From: a virus
Virus record (IMG/VR): IMGVR_UViG_3300009705_000049
Coordinates: 1-36,251 of that record
Strand: one strand, 5' to 3'
Length of the DNA: 36,251 bases
The notes beneath the pieces are model-generated. The model made no database searches. It was given only the letters and a program-made list of their open reading frames with translations, and was not told the DNA's origin. The position numbers were made by a program, and so were the translations under genes. Of the stretch, positions 26,161 to 34,177 are shown in pieces (positions within the stretch are counted from its first letter, which is position 1; the number at the start of each line of letters is the position of its first letter).

Positions 26161-26880
26161 TTATTGTATATGAAGTTGAAAAACTTGTTGCATAAAGTTT
26201 TTTATCAACTGGTCTCTCTCTTCGTCGGTCTCTGCTTCCGAAAATATAAAATTATATGTAGACTTCTGCTTATTGATTTCTTGTTCAATGATAGCGTTCT
26301 CTCTCTTCATCCAACGCACTTGTTGGGAAAAATTTTTTGGAGTTGTTATACCCAGTTGTGCGGCGATATCAAGCAAAACATAATATTTTTTCTGTTCAAA
26401 TGACTTGTTGGCATTTTGAAACATACTTAACATGGATTCACGTTCGATAGGAGGAGTGTTTGCACTGAGCCTATCAGGGTGAATTTTAAGGGCAATTCGT
26501 TTAAAGAGCTTAGAGAAGGCTTCGTGTACTGCTATTTCATCGGTAGTCATCTGGTGTTCTTTCTGTTTTTCGTTGGATTCTTTGGAGGCACCACTATGCA
26601 AAGCTACCGCCGTATCATTCGTGGGGTCTACTTCGGATTGCCGATCGTCATGTTTATCTGGTATTGTTTTTCCAACGTCGTATAAAACGCTCACTCTTTC
26701 TCGATGCTCGCTGTTAAGCTTAGAGATATCAATTCCGCGGGAGGTGCAATATTGCTCATAATATTTTTGGAAATCCTGCGCGGTCTCTCGACTAACCTCT
26801 TTTATAAGGTCAAGCTCTTCATAGTTAAAACGTAATCTAGAGAGTGTACGTTTCCACTTGAGTTTCTTAGCTATAGACAT
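26161..26880 (-). CDS. J-domain protein (239 aa)
   Basis: Residues about 118-172 form a J-domain: H-E-A-F-S-K-L-F-K-R-I-A-L-K-I-H134-P-D136-R, then F-Q-N-A-N-K-S-F-E and Y-Y-V-L-L-D-I-A. The HPD motif that stimulates Hsp70 ATPase is intact. The N-terminal 115 residues are polar and helical, and the C-terminal 65 residues are helical; there is no G/F region or zinc domain, so this is a class III J protein. It could direct host DnaK to phage clients or compete with host J proteins. Upstream lies a ClpP-like gene, 13 nt away. Confidence 0.82.
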   Translation of the reverse strand: MSIAKKLKWKRTLSRLRFNYEELDLIKEVSRETAQDFQKYYEQYCTSRGIDISKLNSEHRERVSVLYDVGKTIPDKHDDRQSEVDPTNDTAVALHSGASKESNEKQKEHQMTTDEIAVHEAFSKLFKRIALKIHPDRLSANTPPIERESMLSMFQNANKSFEQKKYYVLLDIAAQLGITTPKNFSQQVRWMKRENAIIEQEINKQKSTYNFIFSEAETDEERDQLIKNFMQQVFQLHIQ

Positions 26881-26893
26881 ACCATAAGTAGTT

Positions 26894-27499
26894 TTACTTA
26901 AAGCTGAACTGAACCTTTGTTTCTATTTTTAGTTCCGGGACTCGCAAGTGATTAGCAAGATTGTGTCTCTTACACAAATCTGGAGTTATAAACCAGTCGG
27001 CATGCCCGCGGTGGTGTACTATATCTATGAAATAGTCTTGATCCTGTCCGCAATTTTCTGCCATCATTTTATATATCTTCTGATTTAAACGATCTGTCTC
27101 TTCGGCCGAGGCTTTAATCTCTTCTACTTTTCCCCAACCCATCGAACTTACATCGTGAATCATCACTGTGGCGTCGGGATCCATATATCTCTTGCCTTCT
27201 GCCCCAAAGCTAAATAAGATGGCTCCGCACGACATCGCTTTGCCTTGTACAATCGTTGCGATTGGGATTCGACTATGTTTGATATCAGAAATCATAGACA
27301 TCAGACTGTACACTTGACCGCCGTAGCTGTCAATGACAATCGGCAGAACGGGTTGTCCGGTGTTTTGTGCCTTTGATACCAGTGAGCTAAACTCTTTGGC
27401 TGCAGCGTCATCAAATTTGCGTACCCTGATGACAACCGGAAGATCGGTAATTAGGCTATGTTCCTTGAGAAGCGGGCTAAATGTTTTAAGTATATTCAT
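26894..27499 (-). CDS. Second ClpP-like serine protease (201 aa)
   Basis: ClpP features are I-D-S-Y-G-G-Q-V-Y-S-L, nucleophile S90 in G-K-A-M-S-C-G-A-I-L-F, H115 in A-T-V-M-I-H-D-V, and D168 in H-A-D-W-F as the likely third residue. It is shorter and quite different from the 20459-21127 paralog, so the two are old duplicates or separate gains. It has an extra C-terminal strand segment (E-L-K-I-E-T-K-V-Q-F). AGGATAAG precedes the ATG. It sits between DnaE and the J protein. Confidence 0.86.
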   Translation of the reverse strand: MNILKTFSPLLKEHSLITDLPVVIRVRKFDDAAAKEFSSLVSKAQNTGQPVLPIVIDSYGGQVYSLMSMISDIKHSRIPIATIVQGKAMSCGAILFSFGAEGKRYMDPDATVMIHDVSSMGWGKVEEIKASAEETDRLNQKIYKMMAENCGQDQDYFIDIVHHRGHADWFITPDLCKRHNLANHLRVPELKIETKVQFSFK

Positions 27500-27503
27500 T
27501 TTC

Positions 27504-30500
27504 TTATCCTAATAATTTAAATGTTTTACCGATAGCGTACGTTGAGAACCCCCAGTTTTCATCATAGTTGAGTCTCGCCATATACGGACGGTTGAGGTGT
27601 ACTCGATCCCTTTCTGGCTTGACTCCCCAACACCTTATCCTAGTTAGTTCATTGTTGGAGTCTATCACTTCAACAATCCAATAGTCCTTACCTTTCTTTG
27701 TCTTCTTCGGGACGATTTTACGAGGGATAAACCAGCATACCTGAAGATCCTTGTCGTACTCAGAGATTGGTGGCACAAACCTATCCTGCAACCTCTGTAT
27801 TGTTTCCGGCTTTATAACTAAGTTCATCGGGAACACTCCAGTCAAATCCGACTTGAACTGGATTATTTCAGTTTCCGAGAAATCTCCTTCTGGTCGATAT
27901 AACTCAATATTCTCGCCAAGCTTCTTTAGATTCTTAGGTCGGTCAACTACACATGCTGACCAGAAATGTTTGCGTCCGCTGAACCTCTCATCGACTATAT
28001 TGTCAAGGGCGCCGCCGCGACACAAGGCGTCTAAGCACTTCTTGTTAAGTTTTGAATAAGTAATATTCTCATTAAACAAAAGGTCTTCGGCATTGTTTAA
28101 CGGACGGTTAGACAGAATCTGCTCAATAGCAGCCACTCCTAAACCCTTAATGGAGGTGAGCGGTTGAATGAGTGTCTTTGCATCTTCGCTGATCTCCCAT
28201 ACCGTGCCCGACTTATTAACATCAAGCGGCGCGATATCAAATCCATACTGCTTAGCAATATTAATAGCCTTCTCTTTTCGCGTCTCTGGTTCCTTATCCA
28301 AGAAAGCGGCCATCCATTCTGCTGGGTAATAGTTCCACAACCAAGCGCACTGATATGAAATGATCGAGTAACTTACTGCATGTGATTTATTGAAACCGTA
28401 GCCCGAGAAGAACTCAAACTTATCCCATAGAGCTTGCGCATTCTCACGATCAATATTGTTTTCTACACAGCCCTTGATGAACTTATCATGCAGCTTGCCC
28501 TTTACTGATCCTTTGCCGGTACCCTTCTTGGTTAACACTTTACGGAGTAGGTTACCCTCATCGAGAGTAAGTCCACCAAGCTTGTGAGCCAACAGCGCAA
28601 TCTGCTCTTGAAAAATAAGGAACCCATAAGTCTCTTCAGTGATCTCCCGGGCTGCATCTGACAAGTATCCGATGCGCTGCGGGTGCCCCTTCGCTTCTAC
28701 GTAGTCTGAATCGACACCAGCAGATAAAGGTCCCGGGCGGAAGATCGAGGTGACTGCGGAAACATCGATAATGTTATTTGGCTTCGCTTTCACACAAAAC
28801 TGTTGGGCGCCGGGTTCTGTAAACTGGAACACTCCAGCCCACTTGCCAGTGTGAAAAATGTTCTCATAGATGGCTGCATCGTGCATATCCATCTTGTCAG
28901 GGTGTAACTTTTCTTCATAATAATCTCGCACTTGTGCGAATGTCGGATTCTCTACACCATGGTGGCGCTGCAGAATATGTTCAATACAACCCTCCATCAT
29001 TTTGAGAGTAGACAAGCCAAGCAAATCGAACTTAATGAACCCCATTGGTTCAAGGTGTCGAACGTTCTGTCCCTCTGCCCACGGAGCCTGTCGAACGCCG
29101 CCCGAGTTAATCAGGGGCATATTCTCATTGAGGTTTTCTGCGATTACAACGCCGCCGGCATGTCGTGAACATGATCGTACTTGACCGACAAGACCCTCAA
29201 CGTGCGTCTTGACTTGAGGATACTTATTTAGATAGGAACTAAGCGCCGGAGAGAACTCCATGACTTCTTCCCATGTCGGAGCGTAAACACCTGCCTTAAT
29301 TCCATGCTTCCGCTTTGCTTCTGGCGTTGCCTCGCGGATCATAATAGAAGTAACAGTGTTAACTTCTGTGAACGGGATGTTATAAAGCTTAGAGATATCC
29401 TTAATCAAAGATTTCAATTGTAGTGTGTTCCAGTTTGAGATCGGCGCAACACAGTCTTCTCCCCACATCTCAACCAGTTTCTCCTTAAGCGCCATGCTGT
29501 CGGATACATCATAATCGATATCTGGATAATCCTGTGCGTCCGAACGCAAGAAGCGCGAGAACAGCAAATCGTATTTAATCGGATCAACTTGGGTAATGTT
29601 TAGTGCGTATGCCACGAGTGATCCTGCGGCCGAGCCTCGACCGGGGCCGGTCAACATCATCTCGGTTGCAACATCGACAATAGACTTCATCGTCAAGAAG
29701 TATTTAGAGAAGCCCCGATCATCGATGACGTTTAACTCATGTTTCAGTCGCTCGACATATTCTTTGTTTTTATGGAGACCTCTATCTTTTAAGCCTTCAA
29801 GCGCATAATTAACAAGCGCTTGGGTTGCAGTGAATCCAGCCGGGACAACGAACTCGGGCAAACGTACAGTGTTATCTGGTAAGAAGGCATCAATTCTATC
29901 GTGGGCAATTCGGTGAGTCTCTTCGATACTCTGGAGAATCAACTCGTCATCATATTCAAACCCCTGTTCTTTGGAGTATTGTTTGTAACTCTCCCACATC
30001 TGATCACCGTTCTTTGGATACAACTCGTAGCCAATTTCTTCAACACCTGCGGGGAGTTGTGACTCTTCGTCTGCCCAGGACGGTCGACCCTTGCCAAGCC
30101 AGCCCAATTGTTTATATAGTTCACGATCCTTCCAGGCGTCGGGGGTCGGGTAGTGACTGTCTGCAGTACTGATTAGATTAACGTCCATCTCTTTCGCAAC
30201 CTGAATCACATGTTGATTCAGTTCGTGCTGCTCCTGGATGTTATTCCATTGGACTTCAGCATACCAACGGTCACCAAAAATATCTACCATTTTCTGCGTG
30301 GTATTACGCATAGCCTCCAGCACTGCCTCTGGTCCTTCCTCGCGGTTCTCCCAGTAGTTTCCGGCGTAGACTCCACCAAGACATGCGCTAGCGGCTATAA
30401 TACCCTCGTTGTACTTCTTTAAAAGTTTATAGTCTATACGAGGGTACCTATAGAAATTCTCGCTCTTGTACGACTCTGAGACCAGCTTAAAGAGATTGTT

Positions 30501-30935
30501 AAGTCCGGTCTGGTTCTGTGCGAGCAGTACAAGGTGCCGTCGGGCTTTGAGGATATCTTGAGTCTTCTTACTCGCGCCCTCATCCTCGACTGTTGCGCCG
30601 GACTGTTCATCCTTCTTGGCAGATCGCGCGCGCTTCTTATCTTCCATCGCTCGCGTATACTCTTCTCGCCAGTCATCGATGGATGGAATGAAGTAAGCTT
30701 CACAGCCAAAAATAGGTTTAAACTCCTTGCCAGAATCATGCATGTTCTTCGCATGTAGGACTTGGTACGCCAAGCCGTTCATGTTGCCATGGTCTGTTAA
30801 CGCCAAAGCGTCACCACCATTCTCATAGCAAAAGTCCATGTGTGCCTGTGGGTACCCGATTGCGTCAAAAATTGACCCTGCTACGCTATGGGCATGTAGC
30901 CCAACAAATTTAATCTTAGAATCAGTGCGATTCAT
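27504..30935 (-). CDS. dnaE: DNA polymerase III alpha subunit, DnaE type (1143 aa)
   Basis: The start at 30935 has AAGGAGG upstream. The PHP domain is at residues ~8-250 with H14-x-H16 (G-L-H-A-H-S) and L-T-D-H-G-N. The polymerase core has G-P-G-R-G-S-A-A-G-S at 430-439, the catalytic P-D-I-D-Y-D at 471-476 and F-D-L-L-G-L. Helix-hairpin and OB-like parts follow (I-K-G-L-G-V-A-A-I near residue 940; W-F-I-P-R-K-I-V-P). No proofreading exonuclease domain or beta-binding tail is obvious. Phages usually carry family A or B polymerases, so a full C-family replicase is notable. A promoter lies in the upstream gene at 30968-30996. Confidence 0.95.
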   Translation of the reverse strand: MNRTDSKIKFVGLHAHSVAGSIFDAIGYPQAHMDFCYENGGDALALTDHGNMNGLAYQVLHAKNMHDSGKEFKPIFGCEAYFIPSIDDWREEYTRAMEDKKRARSAKKDEQSGATVEDEGASKKTQDILKARRHLVLLAQNQTGLNNLFKLVSESYKSENFYRYPRIDYKLLKKYNEGIIAASACLGGVYAGNYWENREEGPEAVLEAMRNTTQKMVDIFGDRWYAEVQWNNIQEQHELNQHVIQVAKEMDVNLISTADSHYPTPDAWKDRELYKQLGWLGKGRPSWADEESQLPAGVEEIGYELYPKNGDQMWESYKQYSKEQGFEYDDELILQSIEETHRIAHDRIDAFLPDNTVRLPEFVVPAGFTATQALVNYALEGLKDRGLHKNKEYVERLKHELNVIDDRGFSKYFLTMKSIVDVATEMMLTGPGRGSAAGSLVAYALNITQVDPIKYDLLFSRFLRSDAQDYPDIDYDVSDSMALKEKLVEMWGEDCVAPISNWNTLQLKSLIKDISKLYNIPFTEVNTVTSIMIREATPEAKRKHGIKAGVYAPTWEEVMEFSPALSSYLNKYPQVKTHVEGLVGQVRSCSRHAGGVVIAENLNENMPLINSGGVRQAPWAEGQNVRHLEPMGFIKFDLLGLSTLKMMEGCIEHILQRHHGVENPTFAQVRDYYEEKLHPDKMDMHDAAIYENIFHTGKWAGVFQFTEPGAQQFCVKAKPNNIIDVSAVTSIFRPGPLSAGVDSDYVEAKGHPQRIGYLSDAAREITEETYGFLIFQEQIALLAHKLGGLTLDEGNLLRKVLTKKGTGKGSVKGKLHDKFIKGCVENNIDRENAQALWDKFEFFSGYGFNKSHAVSYSIISYQCAWLWNYYPAEWMAAFLDKEPETRKEKAINIAKQYGFDIAPLDVNKSGTVWEISEDAKTLIQPLTSIKGLGVAAIEQILSNRPLNNAEDLLFNENITYSKLNKKCLDALCRGGALDNIVDERFSGRKHFWSACVVDRPKNLKKLGENIELYRPEGDFSETEIIQFKSDLTGVFPMNLVIKPETIQRLQDRFVPPISEYDKDLQVCWFIPRKIVPKKTKKGKDYWIVEVIDSNNELTRIRCWGVKPERDRVHLNRPYMARLNYDENWGFSTYAIGKTFKLLG

Positions 30936-31153
30936 ATTGCCTCCTTGGAAATCTTGATTACATCTATAATATAACATACTATGGCTGAAGATGCAAGTAA
31001 AATACTTTCACGATCACCATCTCCTATGTTAGTAATGAGTGCGGCGCTTTGTCCATCAATTTTATTTATGATCTTCCACGCTCTTTCTTGATGAACAATG
31101 ATCGAGCCCACCGGGACACGACCTAATTTGACTTCTTCAGTCTTGAACTTCAT
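30932..31153 (-). CDS. Small protein, distant GDLV-like (73 aa)
   Basis: With the start at 31153 the protein opens M-K-F-K-T-E-E-V-K-L-G-R-V-P-V-G-S-I-I-V-H, then A-W-K-I-I-N-K-I-D-G and A-A-L-I-T-N-I-G-D-G strands. The K-x-G-x-x-x-V-G-S-I-I start differs from the GDLV proteins but the size and strand order are similar. It starts inside the V-D-E codons of the upstream gene (17-nt overlap), the same register as the GDLV chain, and its stop overlaps dnaE by ATGA. Function unknown. Confidence 0.65.
   Translation of the reverse strand: MKFKTEEVKLGRVPVGSIIVHQERAWKIINKIDGQSAALITNIGDGDRESILLASSAIVCYIIDVIKISKEAI
30968..30996 (-). promoter_or_regulatory. Putative internal promoter for dnaE
   Basis: Inside the 30932-31153 coding region the minus strand has TTGCAT (30991-30996), 17 nt, TATATT (30968-30973), the same -35 variant as the promoter at 6678-6706. 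It would start transcription close to the dnaE ATG at 30935. Overlap with coding sequence makes it less certain than the intergenic promoters. Confidence 0.5.
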
Positions 31154-32027
31154 CCACATAAGGTATATTAGCATGTGTGTGCGAAGATGTCAACTGTTTT
31201 CTCGGTGATTCTATAGATTTTTCGGATCCAAGATATTCAACATAGCCCTCCCATGTTGAGATATCGTAATACCAATCGACTTCAGCATATGCACAACCCT
31301 CTTCACTCAAGGGAATCAATACCTGTTCCAGCGAAAAGCTTTTTGCTGTCCACCTGTCCTGTATCGGCCGCTTTTGGGTCGGATACTTTTGGTCGGGTAA
31401 GGGGGGTAAAAACTCCCTTGTGGTCGTTTTGTTTATTAGGTTTCTGCATGCTTTAAAATCTCTTCCTTTCATCGTGAAAGAGAGATACTTCCCATCTTTC
31501 ACTGTTTGGTTGTTGTGTTTTAGAAAAAAATTAGCCTTCGAAGATGAAATAACCTTTCTATAGTTTCTTACACTATAGATATCATATGTCGACATTGGAA
31601 AGCTAATATAGTAATTCTGTGGGGTGATCCATTTTGATATCTTATATGCAGTATACCACGAAGAATATACGCCATATAAAATTGACCACCCATACGAATC
31701 ACGACGATCGCGATCCTTTGGGTGTATCGGAACGTAGTAAATAGGTATCTCGCGACGATGATCCGAATAAAATTTAGTAAAAGTTCTCTCGTAATAAACG
31801 GGGTCATAGATCCAGTCACCTACAACCTTTCGAATGATGGGTGCTAAATCGTTATTTGCAACAATCCAGATAGTGTTGCAGCCAGCCATGGCACATTCAA
31901 AAACAGATTTCTGTATCGCCGAAAATCCGTTATTTACAGGTAATAGTATCTCCGGAATTGGTGTCTCTATATCTGTTTCCAGATTAGCTACTGGGATTAT
32001 TCCTGCAGTGTGTACGTGTATGCTCAC
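31137..32027 (-). CDS. Nucleotidyltransferase / GT-A-fold-like protein (296 aa)
   Basis: The N-terminal 110 residues read like a nucleotide-sugar transferase: A-G-I-I-P-V-A-N, P-E-I-L-L-P-V-N-N-G, A-M-A-G-C-N-T-I-W-I-V-A-N-N and I-P-I-Y-Y-V-P-I-H-P, the order start-loop, product hint, helix, (V/I)-V-A-N seen in GT-A pyrophosphorylases. I see no complete G-x-G-T-R-x-x-P-x-x-K signature, so activity is uncertain. The C-terminal half is rich in Y and W and unlike known domains. A GTG start at 32027 has GAGGATC upstream and overlaps the upstream gene by 44 nt. It and that gene probably act together. Confidence 0.66.
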   Translation of the reverse strand: MSIHVHTAGIIPVANLETDIETPIPEILLPVNNGFSAIQKSVFECAMAGCNTIWIVANNDLAPIIRKVVGDWIYDPVYYERTFTKFYSDHRREIPIYYVPIHPKDRDRRDSYGWSILYGVYSSWYTAYKISKWITPQNYYISFPMSTYDIYSVRNYRKVISSSKANFFLKHNNQTVKDGKYLSFTMKGRDFKACRNLINKTTTREFLPPLPDQKYPTQKRPIQDRWTAKSFSLEQVLIPLSEEGCAYAEVDWYYDISTWEGYVEYLGSEKSIESPRKQLTSSHTHANIPYVDEVQD

Positions 32028-32913
32028 TTGATCCTCTTAAAAATCTATTGTAGTCCATGTGAATCGATTGTAAATTTTCGTACAACTGTTTTTCATCAAC
32101 TTCTTTAGTTTTAAAGCCATTCGCTTTGAATGGTGTGTTCTTTTCTTTCTCATATTTCTCTCTTCGTATGTGGGTGGTTTTAAATTTGTAATATTTCGGA
32201 TTACCATTTGGTCCATATCCGTTAAACTGACCCTTCATTCCTCTCGATTCCATTTCAGAAATCAATTTAAACTTTGCCATAGTCTCTGAATAATTAAAGT
32301 CTTTGGTTTGTTCTTCTGTTAATGCTGACAGGATACAAGCATCTCTAACAGCAGTATTTCCATCAATACGGTCTGATGAGTAAAACCATACTCGTTTAAC
32401 AAAATCATCATTTGTCTCAATAAAGTCAATATCATGTTTTCCTCCTTTATTAAATGCTATCCAATCATAACATGTATATTCGTAATTATCAAGAACTTTT
32501 TGTTCAAGCAACCCCTGAACATTGTCATCTCCAAAATAATAACAATTGTTGAATCTTATTTCTGCTATTTTTGAGTACTCGTTGTAGCAGCTTATTTTGT
32601 TATCGGAGGCTCGGATATTCTTGCACAAATTAGAAAGAGGTACATGACCCCTCATCGATAATAGAAAAATCATGTGCTCCCAAGCCAAATATTTCGCTAC
32701 GCCGACGTCAAACTGTCCACTAAGTGTCGTTAAACTTTTTGGCCGGTGGCCATGCGGTAGATTCAAAAAAGACAAATCAGTCGCGGGGTCAAAGTAATCA
32801 AACCTGAACGGTCTTCTAAGATCTGAAAAAACTAAGGGGTAAAAATTTTGGGCTGCGAACAGTATTGCGTTTAAGGAGCTACCCAGGACTATGTTATCAT
32901 ATTCAAGTATCAA
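31984..32913 (-). CDS. Uncharacterised phage protein with Rossmann-like start (309 aa)
   Basis: The beginning, I-L-E-Y-D-N-I-V-L-G-S-S-L-N-A-I-L-F-A, has the strand-G-x-S/G-x-x-A-helix form of a dinucleotide-binding turn, and further segments such as F-D-Y-F-D-P follow. The rest contains many Y, N and F residues and S-E-M-E-S-R-G-M-K-G near residue 230. I cannot place it in a characterised family. The TTG start at 32913 overlaps the endolysin stop (TTGA). Its last 44 nt overlap the start of the GT-A-like gene, the longest overlap in the window. Confidence 0.62.
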   Translation of the reverse strand: MILEYDNIVLGSSLNAILFAAQNFYPLVFSDLRRPFRFDYFDPATDLSFLNLPHGHRPKSLTTLSGQFDVGVAKYLAWEHMIFLLSMRGHVPLSNLCKNIRASDNKISCYNEYSKIAEIRFNNCYYFGDDNVQGLLEQKVLDNYEYTCYDWIAFNKGGKHDIDFIETNDDFVKRVWFYSSDRIDGNTAVRDACILSALTEEQTKDFNYSETMAKFKLISEMESRGMKGQFNGYGPNGNPKYYKFKTTHIRREKYEKEKNTPFKANGFKTKEVDEKQLYENLQSIHMDYNRFLRGSSEHTRTHCRNNPSS

Positions 32914-33860
32914 TCTTCACACAAATCGGTGGTGGCGGTGCATCCCGCTTTCTCTTCTTCAACGACGTCCTCTAATAAGGTTTTGATGTCTAAACCCGCG
33001 CAATCAATTTTTCGTTTACTGACGTGATAGTGACTAACAAATCCACTAAACTTTCCATACGTGACCCGCTGTTCATATTGAGTCGAGGTGTTACCGAATT
33101 GATTTAGTGGCGTCTCATATGGTATGCCAGTTGCCTTGTGTACAGCTACCCAAAGAGCTTTAAGAGCAAGTTTCTGCTGGGGGTAAAAGTCCATGAAGGG
33201 CTCTAACTTGCTATGGTGTACCCATGCATTCTCCACCATTGGTCTCTCTCCAAACCCGTTCTTGACGTACCATTGCTGATACTTGGGATAGTAAGCATTG
33301 CTGATCTCTACGCCTACTGATGCTCTGTTCGCTCTTTCGGAGCCGGCATGCCAGGCGCTATGCTGCATGTCTATCGTCTGATATATTGTACCGTCATTAT
33401 CTATCAAGAAGTGAACCGATATGCCGCGTTTATCTAGCACCGATTGACAAGATCTAGAACTCAAGCAAACATCCCAGTGGTTAACAAAGTAGCGTACACT
33501 GCGTTTTGGTCGGCCGGCGTAGCTATAATGGGTGCCTGGACCTGCCTTTAGTCCGCCGCGCTCGGACCACAACACAACCTTATCCCAATCTATTGGAAAA
33601 AATTCGTTGTTGTAGACGATGTAGTTAGAATAGCTACAGTCAGTCGGCTTAAAATCATCTATTTCTGCTTGACGTTCAGTCCAAAGCCGACGAAATGTGC
33701 TCGGTCCGCACAGACCATCGCTGTTCAGTCCGTTGTTTTTCTGCCACTTCTTTATGGCGCGAGTCAGCTTGTCATCAAAATATTTTTCGTCGAACCAGCT
33801 TGGATCCCAGCCGAACTTGGCGGCAGAAGACTCGTTATAAAAGTTTTTGTCAATAGGCAT
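32910..33860 (-). CDS. Endolysin: N-acetylmuramoyl-L-alanine amidase with peptidoglycan-binding domain (316 aa)
   Basis: Residues ~25-62 form a peptidoglycan-binding type 1 domain (L-T-R-A-I-K-K-W-Q-K, L-N-S-D-G-L-C-G-P-S-T). The Amidase_2 domain follows: H128 in F-V-N-H-W-D, F-L-I-D-N-D-G-T-I-Y-Q, H-S-A-W-H-A-G, G-V-E-I-S-N, H277 and H279 in V-S-H-Y-H, and C287 in K-I-D-C-A-G-L. Zinc would be held by H128, one C-terminal histidine and C287; T7 lysozyme also uses Cys rather than Asp. No signal peptide is seen, so export would need a holin or other factor not in this window. AGGGAG precedes the ATG. Confidence 0.92.
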   Translation of the reverse strand: MPIDKNFYNESSAAKFGWDPSWFDEKYFDDKLTRAIKKWQKNNGLNSDGLCGPSTFRRLWTERQAEIDDFKPTDCSYSNYIVYNNEFFPIDWDKVVLWSERGGLKAGPGTHYSYAGRPKRSVRYFVNHWDVCLSSRSCQSVLDKRGISVHFLIDNDGTIYQTIDMQHSAWHAGSERANRASVGVEISNAYYPKYQQWYVKNGFGERPMVENAWVHHSKLEPFMDFYPQQKLALKALWVAVHKATGIPYETPLNQFGNTSTQYEQRVTYGKFSGFVSHYHVSKRKIDCAGLDIKTLLEDVVEEEKAGCTATTDLCED

Positions 33861-33880
33861 CCTATATACTCCCTCACATA

Positions 33881-34159
33881 TTAAGAAATTATGCCTAATA
33901 TATAGTTCTCCAAAATAACATTAATGCATTTGTCTCCAAAGTTAATCACCTCGACCATGGTTTTGTCAACGATGATCTGTGTGCCCTTCTCTATGGATTC
34001 TGAGAATCTGACGTCTTCTGATGCAGAAACCACTATTGCAGAAGTATATCTCTCTTCTGTCGGCTTGAAGTCTTGGGGCAATAAGATTCCCGTAGTTGTT
34101 TCGTTTGTCTTTTCGGCTCCAAATTCAATCTGAACATGCCTATTTAATGGTTTAAACAT
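33881..34159 (-). CDS. GroES-like co-chaperonin (92 aa)
   Basis: The sequence follows GroES: M-F-K-P-L-N-R-H-V-Q-I at the start (GroES R-P-L-x-D-R-V), a mobile loop with T-N-E-T-T-T-G-I-L-L-P (GroES S-A-G-G-I-V-L), G-T-Q-I-I-V-D (V-G-D-x-V), and E-N-Y-I-L-G-I-I (E-x-D-I-L-A-I). Length is right for a single heptamer subunit. Phage co-chaperonins such as T4 gp31 replace host GroES and enlarge the folding cage. It is about 15 kb from groEL, an unusual separation. AAGGAAA precedes the ATG, 22 nt upstream of the endolysin region. Confidence 0.84.
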   Translation of the reverse strand: MFKPLNRHVQIEFGAEKTNETTTGILLPQDFKPTEERYTSAIVVSASEDVRFSESIEKGTQIIVDKTMVEVINFGDKCINVILENYILGIIS

Positions 34160-34177
34160 TTTGTTTCCTTTTTTGTG

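Noticed and set aside
30434-30754. Minus-strand ORF of 106 codons within dnaE
   Set aside because: It is an out-of-frame shadow of the PHP-domain coding region with an arginine-rich, low-information translation.
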